Below, in pieces: positions 41,726-49,853 of a stretch of 64,000 nt of DNA (position 1 is its first letter; every line of letters starts with the position of its first letter). The position numbers and the translations under genes are program-made. Source of the stretch: JAFDVL01 sp964631865 (GTDB lineage: Bacteria > Acidobacteriota > Blastocatellia > RBC074); the NCBI GenBank assembly GCA_964631865.1, contig CAZWAK010000022.1, positions 1 through 64,000 on the forward strand. The letters run 5' to 3'. The notes under the pieces were generated by a model. The model saw only the letters and a program-made list of their open reading frames with translations. It was not told the DNA's origin and ran no database searches.

Positions 41726-43084
41726 TCACTTGATCTTCATGGCTTTACGCTCGCCGCCTTGATTCAAGATCAAATGCGTGACTTTACCGCTTTCATCTTT
41801 GACGAAAGTGATCTTTGCTTCGATCACTTTCGGAAAAAATTTGGTTTCGGATTCCGGGAAAATTTCAATTTCACCTTGTCCTGTCGCCTGCGTCATCAGG
41901 CGGTCGCCTGCGCGCCGGACGGTCAGAATAAAGTTCGGCGCAAGCTGATATTCACCCACATACGCATCGTAGATTTTCGGGTCTACTTTGGCGACAATTT
42001 GTGGCTGCGGAATTTCGTATTTTTCGCCCAACAAAATCGCGGCCAAGTCGCTGCTGATTTTGCCCGGGCCGGGACTGCCAGTATCTATGTTGCGCAACAC
42101 TACGACGGTGACGTTCTCGGCGGGAAACCGCGCCAGAAAAGTATTGAAGCCGTTGATGCCGCCGCCGTGACTGACCATTGCGCGATTGTGGACTTTGTTA
42201 ACGCCCAGACCATAGGCATAATCGTTTTTCACCACCCTCATCAGGGCCTCGCGCGATTTGGCGGAGAGCAATTTGTCGCCGAACAACGCTTCATTCCACA
42301 AAAACAAATCTTCGGTGGTCGAGTACATCGCGCCCGCCGCGTGCGGGATTGTCATGTCGAGATAGACAGCATTGACTTTGCTGTTGCCGTTTTGCGAATA
42401 GCCCGTCGCGCGATTTTTCAGAATCTTGCGATGCAGGTCGTACCCCGTGTTTTGCATCTTCAGCGGGTCAAGAATGTTCTTTTGCAGAAAGTTCTCGAAC
42501 GATTCACCCGAAACTTTTTCGATAATGTGACCGAGCAAAATGTAGCCGGAGTTGCTGTAATTCCATTTCTCCATCGGTTGAAAATCCAGCGGCTTGTCTT
42601 TGAAGCGCGCCATCAGGCTGTCCATCGTCGCGGGCATCATCATGGTTTTCGGGTACTCAGGAAAGCTCGTGAAGTTCGGGATGCCGCTCGTATGCGAGAG
42701 CAAATGATGCACCGTGATTGGCTCCCAGGTCTTTGGACAATTCTCGACAAACTTGCAAATCGGGTCTTGCACGCTGAGCTTGCCGCGCTCTTGCAGCAAT
42801 AAAATCGAAGCGGCGGCGAATTGCTTCGTCACCGAACCGAGCCGAAATTTCGTCTGCGGCGTGTTCGGAATGTCGAACTCCAGATTCGCCATGCCGTAGC
42901 CTTTACTGAAGACAACTTTGCCCTCGCGCGCGACCAACACGGAACCCATGAAGCGATCTTGTTTGGCGAGCGCAGACATGTATTCATTGAACTTGGCGGT
43001 CGTGTCTTGCGCTATGGCGTTGACCGCGAGGATACACGCGAGAACAAAGAACACGAGAAGTTGTTTGAGCTTGAATTTATTCAT
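41726..43084 (-). CDS. Beta-lactamase-family serine hydrolase
   Basis: This 452-residue secreted protein has a signal peptide (MNKFKLKQLLVFFVLACILAVNAIAQ). It has the class C beta-lactamase/penicillin-binding fold motifs: SxxK in RLGSVTKQFAAASILLLQERGKL, YxN in WNYSNSGYILLG, and HGG in MVSHGGGINGFNTFLARFP. Such proteins include esterases, D-peptidases and lactamases, so the substrate is unknown. A C-terminal ~100-residue beta-rich region follows, as in many of this family. The start at 43084 is preferred to an upstream in-frame codon because it opens the signal peptide. It probably shares a transcript with the permease upstream. Confidence 0.85.
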   Translation of the reverse strand: MNKFKLKQLLVFFVLACILAVNAIAQDTTAKFNEYMSALAKQDRFMGSVLVAREGKVVFSKGYGMANLEFDIPNTPQTKFRLGSVTKQFAAASILLLQERGKLSVQDPICKFVENCPKTWEPITVHHLLSHTSGIPNFTSFPEYPKTMMMPATMDSLMARFKDKPLDFQPMEKWNYSNSGYILLGHIIEKVSGESFENFLQKNILDPLKMQNTGYDLHRKILKNRATGYSQNGNSKVNAVYLDMTIPHAAGAMYSTTEDLFLWNEALFGDKLLSAKSREALMRVVKNDYAYGLGVNKVHNRAMVSHGGGINGFNTFLARFPAENVTVVVLRNIDTGSPGPGKISSDLAAILLGEKYEIPQPQIVAKVDPKIYDAYVGEYQLAPNFILTVRRAGDRLMTQATGQGEIEIFPESETKFFPKVIEAKITFVKDESGKVTHLILNQGGERKAMKIK

Positions 43085-43123
43085 TGCAGATTTCCTTCGT
43101 AGGGCGAGCGACGCGCCCACAAG

Positions 43124-43144
43124 TGACAGACGAGCCGTCTGTCA
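43124..43144 (-). terminator. 9-bp hairpin between permease and serine hydrolase
   Basis: TGACAGACG, loop AGC, CGTCTGTCA form a perfect stem that overlaps the permease stop codon. No T-run follows on the minus strand, so it is a weak terminator or processing structure. Confidence 0.4.
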
Positions 43145-44593
43145 TCCATCTTTGGTAGCGGCCCACGCGGGGCCAGCAAATCGTTTGCGTTCGTGCAGGC
43201 CGTACCACAATCCGAGCAATACCGTCACGGCGAGCAGCGTTTTTCCGGTACGCTGGTCATCGGGAATGCTCAGCACAATGCACAGGAAGATGACCCACAC
43301 GATGGCAATTACGTTGATGAAAAAACTATAGTTCCCCAAATGCCAGGGGCCGCGTTCGAGATGTTGTCCCCGATTGCGCGCGGCGACTAAGAGCACGACC
43401 GGAAGGATGTACGAGATATACAAGCCAATCGTGCTGATCGAAGTCACAACCGCATACGCGCCGCTGTAAATCGCCGCCGCAAACGCCGCGATCACGCAAA
43501 GCCAAATCGTGTACACGGGCGTCGCGTGTTTGTGACTGACTTGCTTCCACAGGTGCGAGAGCGGCATCCCTTCGTCGCGCGCAAAGGCCCAGATGACGCG
43601 CGAACTCCACGTCACGGCAGACAAGCCGCAGAACCACATCGCAATCGCCGCGAGCCACGAAAACAAGCTGCCCGCGCGCGCGCCGAGCGCCTGCACCAAA
43701 ATCGCAATCACGGCAGGCACGTCGTTGCCGCCCGCATCTTTTGCGCTCAGCACGGCGGGAATGTCTTTGATCGCCAGCGTCACGGCGATCAGCAGCAAAT
43801 AGCCGACGACGCTCGACACCACCACCGCCATCACCATGCCCCACGGCGCGCGGCGGCGCGGATCAACGGTTTCTTCCGACACACTCGCCGAAGCGTCGTA
43901 GCCCGTGTACGTCCACATCGCCTGCAACAAGCCGATCACGAATGCCCAGCCGTACGACCAGCCTTCGGTGTTGCTTGTGATGCGCGCGAAGAAAAAGCTC
44001 GCGGGTTGTTTGGGTGCGAAGAACAACAGCGCGCCGACAATCACGATGACGCCAATGATATGCACCGTCACGCTGAAATCATTCAGCCACGCGACCAGCC
44101 GAATGCCGAAATGATTGATGATGCCGTGCGACAACAAAATCACGCCGTAGACGATCAACAAATTCGTCGTCGTCGCTTCGAGTCCAAGCAGCGGCGTGAC
44201 GAACAGCGCGCAGCCGTAATCAATCCCGGCAATCGCCGCGATCTGTCCGATGATATTGAACCACGCCGTGAACCAGCCCCAGCCTTTGCCGCCGAGTTGA
44301 CACGACCAGTGATACATCGCGCCGGATGTGGGCAACGCCGAAGCCAGTTCCGCCATGCTCATCACCACCGCAAGCGTGAACAGCGTGACAATCGGCCAGC
44401 CAAGCGACATCTGCGCCGGGCCGCCCATCTTCAGGCCGTGTCCATAGAGCGTGACTGCGCCCGTCAAAATCGAAATGATCGAAAACGAAATCGCAAAGTT
44501 CGAGAACCCGCCCATTGTGCGGAAGAGTTCCTGCGCATAGCCGAGTTTGCCGAGTTCCTGCGCGTCTTCTTTGGCGTCGTGATGCGTTGTCAT
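43142..44593 (-). CDS. APC-superfamily amino acid/polyamine permease
   Basis: This 483-residue protein has about 12 hydrophobic segments. Its N-terminus is ELGKLGYAQELFRTMGGFSNFAISFSIISILTGAVTLYG, the entry signature of the amino acid/choline transporter (GABA permease-like) branch. LPTSGAMYHWSCQLGGKGWGWFTAWFN and WTYTGYDASASVSEETVDPRRRAPWGM are also typical. The start at 44593 overlaps the stop of the upstream gene (ATGA), so the two are translationally coupled. The substrate is uncertain; amino acid, GABA or amine are possible. Confidence 0.85.
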   Translation of the reverse strand: MTTHHDAKEDAQELGKLGYAQELFRTMGGFSNFAISFSIISILTGAVTLYGHGLKMGGPAQMSLGWPIVTLFTLAVVMSMAELASALPTSGAMYHWSCQLGGKGWGWFTAWFNIIGQIAAIAGIDYGCALFVTPLLGLEATTTNLLIVYGVILLSHGIINHFGIRLVAWLNDFSVTVHIIGVIVIVGALLFFAPKQPASFFFARITSNTEGWSYGWAFVIGLLQAMWTYTGYDASASVSEETVDPRRRAPWGMVMAVVVSSVVGYLLLIAVTLAIKDIPAVLSAKDAGGNDVPAVIAILVQALGARAGSLFSWLAAIAMWFCGLSAVTWSSRVIWAFARDEGMPLSHLWKQVSHKHATPVYTIWLCVIAAFAAAIYSGAYAVVTSISTIGLYISYILPVVLLVAARNRGQHLERGPWHLGNYSFFINVIAIVWVIFLCIVLSIPDDQRTGKTLLAVTVLLGLWYGLHERKRFAGPAWAATKDG

Positions 44594-45693
44594 TTGGTTA
44601 TGGCGCGGATGGGTTTGCCAGCGTTCGGATTGTTTTCGCTGTAATCCAGGTTCAGCCAACGGCACAGCGTCGCCGCCACCTGATTTTGATAAATCGTTGC
44701 GGCGTTCCTCCATTCGCCGCGCAGACTGCTGTCCGGGCTGACGAACGCCATCCAGATGTATTGCGCTTCGGGAACCTTTTCGCCGTGATCTGTCCAATCT
44801 TTGATCGTGTTGCCGCGCCCGTGATCTACGGTGATGAGCAGCGACGTTTTGCCTTTGTATTTGGGTGCGCGCTGCACATACTCCCACAGTTCTTTGAGTT
44901 GCCGATCATTGCGTGCAAAGGAATTCAGTGTGTTCGCGTAGTCGCCGTTGTGGGCCCAATCATCGGTCTCGCCAAGCGCAATGTGCAGCACGCGCGGCTG
45001 AAATTTTTGCAAATGTGCGAGCGCGAATTTCACGGTGAAATAATCAAACCGTACGCTGTCCCAGGGACTGAGCCATTCGTTCTGCAACCCGCTCAGCACA
45101 CGGATTTCGGGCGTTGTAATGAGGTCGTACGGTTCGTGCCCAGCATTGATGGTAACTGCGCCCTCTTCGTGTTCGCCGATCCAATTGAACACATCCCACG
45201 AGCCAAACAATGCGACTTGCGTTTTGTTGAGCTTGAGTTTGCGCTTTACGAATTCCAACACGCTCGGATACGGATTGCGGTTCTTGTCGTTGCTCTTGAT
45301 GACATCGTCGTGCGCTTGCCCCGTGAGGATTTCGGAGTAACCGGGATAGGAAAACCACATCTTGTTCGTCGTCATCACGGTGCTGCCCAAACTGCGGTTG
45401 CCCGCAATCGAGCCGTGCTCTTTCATCAACGTGCCCCAGAAAAACGGCAGCAGTTTTGCGCGACGTTCTTCCGCTGTCGCGGCCCAATATTTTTTGTAGA
45501 GTTCGGTGTCTTCAACTTTGCCGCGCCGCGTTTTGTCTTTCAGGATGTCGAGATCAAGTCCGCCAAAGACTTCCTGGGTGCGCGCGCCGTCGAGCGTAAT
45601 CAGGATCACGTTTTCCGTTTTGCTCTGCGCTAGGGTCGCGCTGAGGAAAACAAACAGAACCGAAATCAGCAAGAAAGAGTATTTACTTTTCAT
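44590..45693 (-). CDS. Alkaline-phosphatase-superfamily protein (sulfatase-like)
   Basis: This 367-residue secreted protein has a signal peptide (MKSKYSFLLISVLFVFLSATLAQS). The metal-binding start of the alkaline phosphatase superfamily is present (NVILITLDGARTQEVFGG, D35), as is a candidate nucleophile segment MWFSYPGYSEILTG and the C-terminal ligands in LLITVDHGRGNTIKDWTDHGEKV. This fold covers phosphodiesterases, phosphatases, sulfatases and phosphoglycerate mutases. The exact reaction is unknown. The coupled permease downstream suggests uptake of a product released outside the inner membrane. Confidence 0.78.
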   Translation of the reverse strand: MKSKYSFLLISVLFVFLSATLAQSKTENVILITLDGARTQEVFGGLDLDILKDKTRRGKVEDTELYKKYWAATAEERRAKLLPFFWGTLMKEHGSIAGNRSLGSTVMTTNKMWFSYPGYSEILTGQAHDDVIKSNDKNRNPYPSVLEFVKRKLKLNKTQVALFGSWDVFNWIGEHEEGAVTINAGHEPYDLITTPEIRVLSGLQNEWLSPWDSVRFDYFTVKFALAHLQKFQPRVLHIALGETDDWAHNGDYANTLNSFARNDRQLKELWEYVQRAPKYKGKTSLLITVDHGRGNTIKDWTDHGEKVPEAQYIWMAFVSPDSSLRGEWRNAATIYQNQVAATLCRWLNLDYSENNPNAGKPIRAITK

Positions 45694-45757
45694 CTGTAAT
45701 CGCCTCTACGATCAGTTTTAAGAAAGGAATTTCCCGCCTCGCTTCAGAGGTGAGAGT

Positions 45758-46279
45758 TTATTGGAACTGGCAATCAAAAAGAATGAGTATCATATCGTCG
45801 CGCGAAACATTGCCCTGAGGGTTTAGCGCCTGTCGAATGTTTTGGTAGATCGCTACATCATCCAACATTTTCTGGTTGTTCAAGCATACGGGTTTGGCGA
45901 AATGTTTGCGCCAATAGTTAGCCATTGAGCGCACAACCTCGGCGTCACCAAATACGGCAATTTTGAAACGGGCTTTCGCGTATAGATTGTTGGAGGTAGC
46001 GAAGAGTTTTTCTGCTTCCAACTCTAGTTCTTTCGCTTTCGCTTCATTTCCGTTTTTCCTCTCCTGATCCGCTTGTTCCTTTTTTCTGCCCGCATCCCAG
46101 TAAGCTGCTGTGGCGTCGAAGAAGACTTCGTAAGAAACCTGCTGGTCTATGATAAAACGCCTGTAATCTTCGATTCGTTTGGTTCCCCAATAGGTGGCGA
46201 GCGCAGTTATGAGGGCCGTCAAGAGATATGCTAGCCCGGATTTCCAATGTTCTCTTAGGTACTCCATAAGTCGTTTCAT
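45758..46279 (-). CDS. Hypothetical membrane-anchored protein
   Basis: This 173-residue protein starts after a strong GAGGAGGG ribosome site. One N-terminal membrane helix (about 14-32, SGLAYLLTALITALATYWG) is followed by a charged, largely helical domain with a Lys/Glu-rich coiled-coil stretch (KKEQADQERKNGNEAKAKELELEAEKLFATSNNLYAKARFKIAVFGD). I do not recognise the family. Codon use and AT content look slightly different from the flagellar genes. It could act as a membrane-tethered scaffold, but nothing shows this. Confidence 0.6.
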   Translation of the reverse strand: MKRLMEYLREHWKSGLAYLLTALITALATYWGTKRIEDYRRFIIDQQVSYEVFFDATAAYWDAGRKKEQADQERKNGNEAKAKELELEAEKLFATSNNLYAKARFKIAVFGDAEVVRSMANYWRKHFAKPVCLNNQKMLDDVAIYQNIRQALNPQGNVSRDDMILILFDCQFQ

Positions 46280-46319
46280 TTTCCCTCCTCTTCTGGCCAC
46301 GTCTTTTCACGCGGCGAGG

Positions 46320-46982
46320 CTAGGAATGCTTCTTGACAACGGCTTGTTCCAATTGCCAGGCCGCGTACGCGAACGCCGCCCACGAGAGCGTGTGGTTGAG
46401 TTGTTCGATCCATTGCAGCGCCACGGTGGGCTGTGGCAGCCGCACCAGACTGGCTTGAAGAAACATCGTCACAACGTGAAAGAAAAATAACAACGCAATC
46501 CATTTCCATCCTCTGTGCCACGCTTGCCACGCCAACAAAAAGCCGGTCGCCGTTGCCGCGCTCAGCAGCAGTCCCAGCAAGATAAAAAACCATCGCTCGC
46601 CGCCTTTGCTCAGCGCGCTGATGGCCGCCGCCCCGCCGCCGATCACGATGATGATGACCGGCACGACCCAGACGGGCGTGCCGCTCGGCCCGCTGTGAAA
46701 GGTTTTCCAAAGCGCCCACGCCAGCAACACGAAGCCCGGCATCCACAGCGCCCAGCGCGTGTGATACAGCACAGGGCTATACAATTCCGTCAGCGCAAAG
46801 ATCAGTTTTCCAATGGCTTGAAATACCCCGCCGAGCGTGATGAGCAGAAAGCCCAGCGACGCGAGATGACCGCAGTTGCGATCCAAGCGCGCAATCAGAC
46901 GAGCGATGAAAAAGGTTCCCAGCCCGGACAGAAGGACAACCGCGAAGCCTTCTATCGCAAGGGGAAGGGTGGGAATTTCCAT
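46320..46982 (-). CDS. Hypothetical polytopic membrane protein
   Basis: This 220-residue protein has about seven hydrophobic segments (for example FAVVLLSGLGTFFIARLIARL, LASLGFLLITLGGVFQAIGKLIF, VWVVPVIIIVIGGGAAAISAL and GWKWIALLFFFHVVTMFLQ). No catalytic motif or known family signature is visible. It lies between the single-pass hypothetical protein and an alpha/beta hydrolase on the same strand. Membrane location is the only safe statement. Confidence 0.65.
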   Translation of the reverse strand: MEIPTLPLAIEGFAVVLLSGLGTFFIARLIARLDRNCGHLASLGFLLITLGGVFQAIGKLIFALTELYSPVLYHTRWALWMPGFVLLAWALWKTFHSGPSGTPVWVVPVIIIVIGGGAAAISALSKGGERWFFILLGLLLSAATATGFLLAWQAWHRGWKWIALLFFFHVVTMFLQASLVRLPQPTVALQWIEQLNHTLSWAAFAYAAWQLEQAVVKKHS

Positions 46983-47021
46983 AGAGAGCGAACCTTCGGG
47001 GGAGTGCTTACCAATCAGCCA

Positions 47022-48461
47022 TCATTTTTGTTGGGCGATCCGATCAAAAAAGGCGAACACGTCCGGCAGCGCCACCTGCACAATGGTGAGATGTTCGATG
47101 TCGGCGTATGCGCGATAGTGAATCGTTTTGACTTCAGCTTTTTGCAACGCTTCGTGCAAAGCCTTCGCGCCGCGCCGCGCAAAATCTTCCGTGCCGATGC
47201 CGATGAAAAACGGCAGCGTCTTGAAAGCTTCGGTCGCATTGCGCACCGCGCCGCCGCCACCGAGCACGGCGACTGCCGCAAATTTTTCGGGCGACAAATT
47301 CGCTGCGGCGGCGGTCTGTCCGCCGCCCATCGAATGCCCCACGACGAAGACGCGGCGGCGATCTACGGGATACAATTTGCCCATTGCATCAATCAACTCG
47401 GCGACGCGCTCCGGCTTCATCCCCGTGCCGCGCGGCGAGACCAACAACCAGCCGCGTTGTTCGCACAACTTCGCAATCGTGCCGTAGCCGTAGGTCTCAA
47501 AAAACATGTTTTCGCTGCCGCCCGCGCCGTGCAACGCGATGACGAGCGGCAACGGCTGCCCCGCTTTCGCCGCCGCCGGAGCCAGCATCCGCACGGGCAA
47601 TGTGCCTTGTCCCGGCGTGAACGTCAGCCAGAATTGACCGACCTTTGGTTTGCCATAAAAGTTGTGCGAAGCAGCGTGCGCGGCTTCGACTTCGGCGAGC
47701 AAGCGCGCCGCCGGAAAATTGGCTTCCAACGTTTTTTTGTTCGCCAGCGCATCCAACACGCTGACGATTCCCTTCATCGTTTCTGCGGTCATTTCATACG
47801 GCATCATTCCGTTGAGCATGGGTTTCAACTTGGCCAGGCGATCATTCAAATTCGCCACCACAGAAACCGTTTGCGTGCTGCTCGCCAATGCTTTGCCGCT
47901 GACCACCACTTTGACCGTCAACGTGAAATCGCCCTCGGCAGCCTTCGCCAGCGTGAGCGGCAATTGCTGTTGCAGCGGCAAGTTGATGATGGGGAAATCC
48001 ATCGTCTTCGCTTTCTTCGCGGACGACAAGCTCAGTTGCAGAAGCGCGCCTTTCGGAATGTCGTCTGCGGTCGGATACAACTTGTCGAGCGTGAACGCCA
48101 ACGTCGTCGCGCTTTTGTCGAGCAAGCGTGTTTCCGGCACGACATACAACGACTCAGCCCATTGCGCGGCGGGCGCAAGCGGCGTCGCAGAACGCAAAGC
48201 AAAACGCGCGTGATCCAATTGCTGCGCGGCTTCGTTGAGCTTGAAGGCGAAGAAAAGTGTGACCGCTTGTTTGAGATGCACGGTCGCACGCTTGCGCGCT
48301 TCGGCATTGGCTTGCGCCTCCCACGCCAGTTCCATCGCGCGCGTGCGCTGCCCCAACTCAAAGCGAATCGGCTGCGCCATCGCATACGACTCGCAAAGAC
48401 CGAGACCGATGAAGAAAAAAAATACTGCGCGTAAATGAGGGAACAGTTTCATGCTTTTCAT
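47022..48461 (-). CDS. Secreted alpha/beta hydrolase (esterase/PHB-depolymerase-like)
   Basis: This 479-residue protein has a signal peptide (KLFPHLRAVFFFFIGLGLCESYAMA). An N-terminal ~220-residue helical/beta region of unknown role is followed by a C-terminal alpha/beta hydrolase domain. LPLVIALHGAGGSENMFFETYG contains the oxyanion segment, VFVVGHSMGGGQTAAAA the GxSxG nucleophile, and HYRAYADIEHLTIVQVAL the probable catalytic His. It resembles feruloyl esterase/PHB depolymerase-type peptidase-like hydrolases. Starts at 48461 and 48452 are both possible. Confidence 0.8.
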   Translation of the reverse strand: MKSMKLFPHLRAVFFFFIGLGLCESYAMAQPIRFELGQRTRAMELAWEAQANAEARKRATVHLKQAVTLFFAFKLNEAAQQLDHARFALRSATPLAPAAQWAESLYVVPETRLLDKSATTLAFTLDKLYPTADDIPKGALLQLSLSSAKKAKTMDFPIINLPLQQQLPLTLAKAAEGDFTLTVKVVVSGKALASSTQTVSVVANLNDRLAKLKPMLNGMMPYEMTAETMKGIVSVLDALANKKTLEANFPAARLLAEVEAAHAASHNFYGKPKVGQFWLTFTPGQGTLPVRMLAPAAAKAGQPLPLVIALHGAGGSENMFFETYGYGTIAKLCEQRGWLLVSPRGTGMKPERVAELIDAMGKLYPVDRRRVFVVGHSMGGGQTAAAANLSPEKFAAVAVLGGGGAVRNATEAFKTLPFFIGIGTEDFARRGAKALHEALQKAEVKTIHYRAYADIEHLTIVQVALPDVFAFFDRIAQQK

Positions 48462-48538
48462 ACGTCTTGTGATCGGCCACGCCACCGAGAAAAGCCTGAT
48501 GAGAATTTCTCATCAGGCTCGGTGATTGATCGGTCAGG

Positions 48539-49024
48539 TTATAAACCGAGCGCGCCGGAGATCGCATTCAGCGCGGCTTGCTCTTGTTCGCTGACCAGCG
48601 TGCCGCCGAAGCCGAGAAAGCCGCCTTCTTTCGACGCTTCCGCGACGCGCTGACTGATGGACATTAACCATTGCTTGAAGGCTTCGGCTTCGTCCGGGGC
48701 TTTGGCGCTCACAATGTCCGCCGCATTGCGGCACACGCTGAGCGCATTGGCCTGGGCTTCTTCGAGCGAAGAACCGAGCATCCCGGAAGGCTTCGCAATT
48801 TCGCGTCCTTCGGGCGTCGTCAAATCCTGTACGACCGCATCAATCAACGCATTCGCGCCGCCTTGCAGCTTCACTTCCGCCAGGGCTTTGCCCGTCGCGA
48901 ACGATTCTTTGATCGTGCCGAACGGGCCGCTCGGATCCGCCGCGACGAGGGCCAAACCCGCCATTGCCGGGGCTTTCAATAGAGTTGCCCATTCTTCCGC
49001 CGTGAAGTTTGATTTGTCTGCCAT
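48539..49024 (-). CDS. Hypothetical soluble protein, possibly stress related
   Basis: This 161-residue Ala-rich protein begins MADKSNFTAEEWATLLKAPAMAGLALVAADPSGPFGTIKESFATGKAL. It continues with helical segments and a Gly-rich stretch near the end (EGGFLGFGGTLVSEQEQAALNAISGALGL). No signal peptide or membrane helix is present. I do not assign a family with confidence. The start follows an AAGGAGAAG ribosome site at 49024; upstream in-frame codons run into the hairpin element and are rejected. Confidence 0.65.
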   Translation of the reverse strand: MADKSNFTAEEWATLLKAPAMAGLALVAADPSGPFGTIKESFATGKALAEVKLQGGANALIDAVVQDLTTPEGREIAKPSGMLGSSLEEAQANALSVCRNAADIVSAKAPDEAEAFKQWLMSISQRVAEASKEGGFLGFGGTLVSEQEQAALNAISGALGL

Positions 49025-49063
49025 ACACTTCTCCTTTTGTCGTAGTAGATTTATTTGTTGTTT

Positions 49064-49140
49064 GGTACGGTACAGGGAGCGGTAGCGATCTGGTCTAACG
49101 CGGAGGGGCATCAGGTCGCTACCGCTCCCTGTACCGTACC
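49064..49140. repeat. Long-hairpin dispersed element, copy 2
   Basis: A 29-base arm at 49064-49092, starting GGTACGGTACAGGGAGCGGT, pairs with 49112-49140 with one mismatch around a 19-base loop. It is the relative of the element at 25183-25280. The arms are conserved while the loop sequence and length differ. Confidence 0.88.
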
Positions 49141-49244
49141 GCGCGCCAATTTAACTGTATGTCGCCGGGCAAAGTAAATCCGTGCTAGGCGCAGAAGCGA
49201 TTTTTTATCGAAACTTAAAGGAGAGGCCAAAAGCACAGGCGCAG

Positions 49245-49697
49245 CTACTTTGCGCTCAGTTGTTTCTTGAGTTCGGCAAGGGCGGGATTCTTCGGGCTGG
49301 CCTTTTCCAATTGTTTGAGCGTCGTTTCCGCTGCGGCCTTGTTGCCCGCCTGAAGGAGGGCTTCCGTCAAGCTTTGCAGCACCGTCGCGTCATTTGGTTT
49401 GAGCTGCGCGGCGCGTTGCAGGAATTCGACTTCTTTTTCGCGGCGACCGATTTGGCGATAGAGCATCGCGGCTTGCACCTGCGCCTCGAAATTCTCCGGC
49501 TCGTCGTTGGCTTTCTTGAGCATCGCCAGGACTTCCTGCGGCATTCCGGCAGACGCTGGCGACGCAGCGGCGGCAGGCGTGTTGGTCGCTGCGTTGTTGT
49601 TGCCCGTATTGTTATTAAGAGACTGCGTCACAAAGTAGCCGGCAGCGACTCCGATGACGATTCCGACGAGGCCAAAAAGTAAGTTGTGTTTTTGCAT
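49245..49697 (-). CDS. Membrane-anchored TPR protein
   Basis: This 150-residue protein has an N-terminal membrane anchor (HNLLFGLVGIVIGVAAGYFVTQSL) and an Asn/Ala/Pro linker. About two and a half tetratricopeptide repeats follow (NFEAQVQAAMLYRQIGRREKEVEFLQRAAQLKPNDATVLQSLTEALLQAGNKAAAETTLKQLEKASPKNPAL). TPR proteins of this form usually mediate protein contacts; partner unknown. It stands alone between repeat elements. Confidence 0.78.
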   Translation of the reverse strand: MQKHNLLFGLVGIVIGVAAGYFVTQSLNNNTGNNNAATNTPAAAASPASAGMPQEVLAMLKKANDEPENFEAQVQAAMLYRQIGRREKEVEFLQRAAQLKPNDATVLQSLTEALLQAGNKAAAETTLKQLEKASPKNPALAELKKQLSAK

Positions 49698-49713
49698 GAT
49701 GAAGAGAGATGGA

Positions 49714-49833
49714 GATTACGAAACAGACGAAAAGGATGATGATGTCTACAAATTACTTTTTGTTGTAAGTGACCGTCTCTCGAAAGTCGTTTTAGCTTTC
49801 GTTTGTTTCGTTACTTTCGTCTGTTTCGTAATC
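49714..49833. repeat. Inverted nonamer-type array (TTTCGT)
   Basis: A 19-bp perfect inverted repeat, starting GATTACGAAACAGACGAAA at 49714-49732, pairs with 49815-49833. The right arm consists of 9-mers with a TTTCGT core (GTTTCGTTA, CTTTCGTCT, GTTTCGTAA). The intervening 82 bases, including GAAAG/CTTTC pairs, show no gene. It fills the space between the TPR gene and the end of the dehydrogenase gene. Confidence 0.82.
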
Positions 49834-49853
49834 TTGTATTTGCTGCTAATTTT

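Noticed and set aside
41693..42802. A 369-codon plus-strand frame after flhB
   Set aside because: Antisense to the serine hydrolase, which has SxxK, YxN and HGG motifs and a signal peptide.
46515..48434. A 639-codon plus-strand open frame
   Set aside because: Antisense to the membrane protein and alpha/beta hydrolase genes, dominated by Arg, Gln and His; no recognisable motif.
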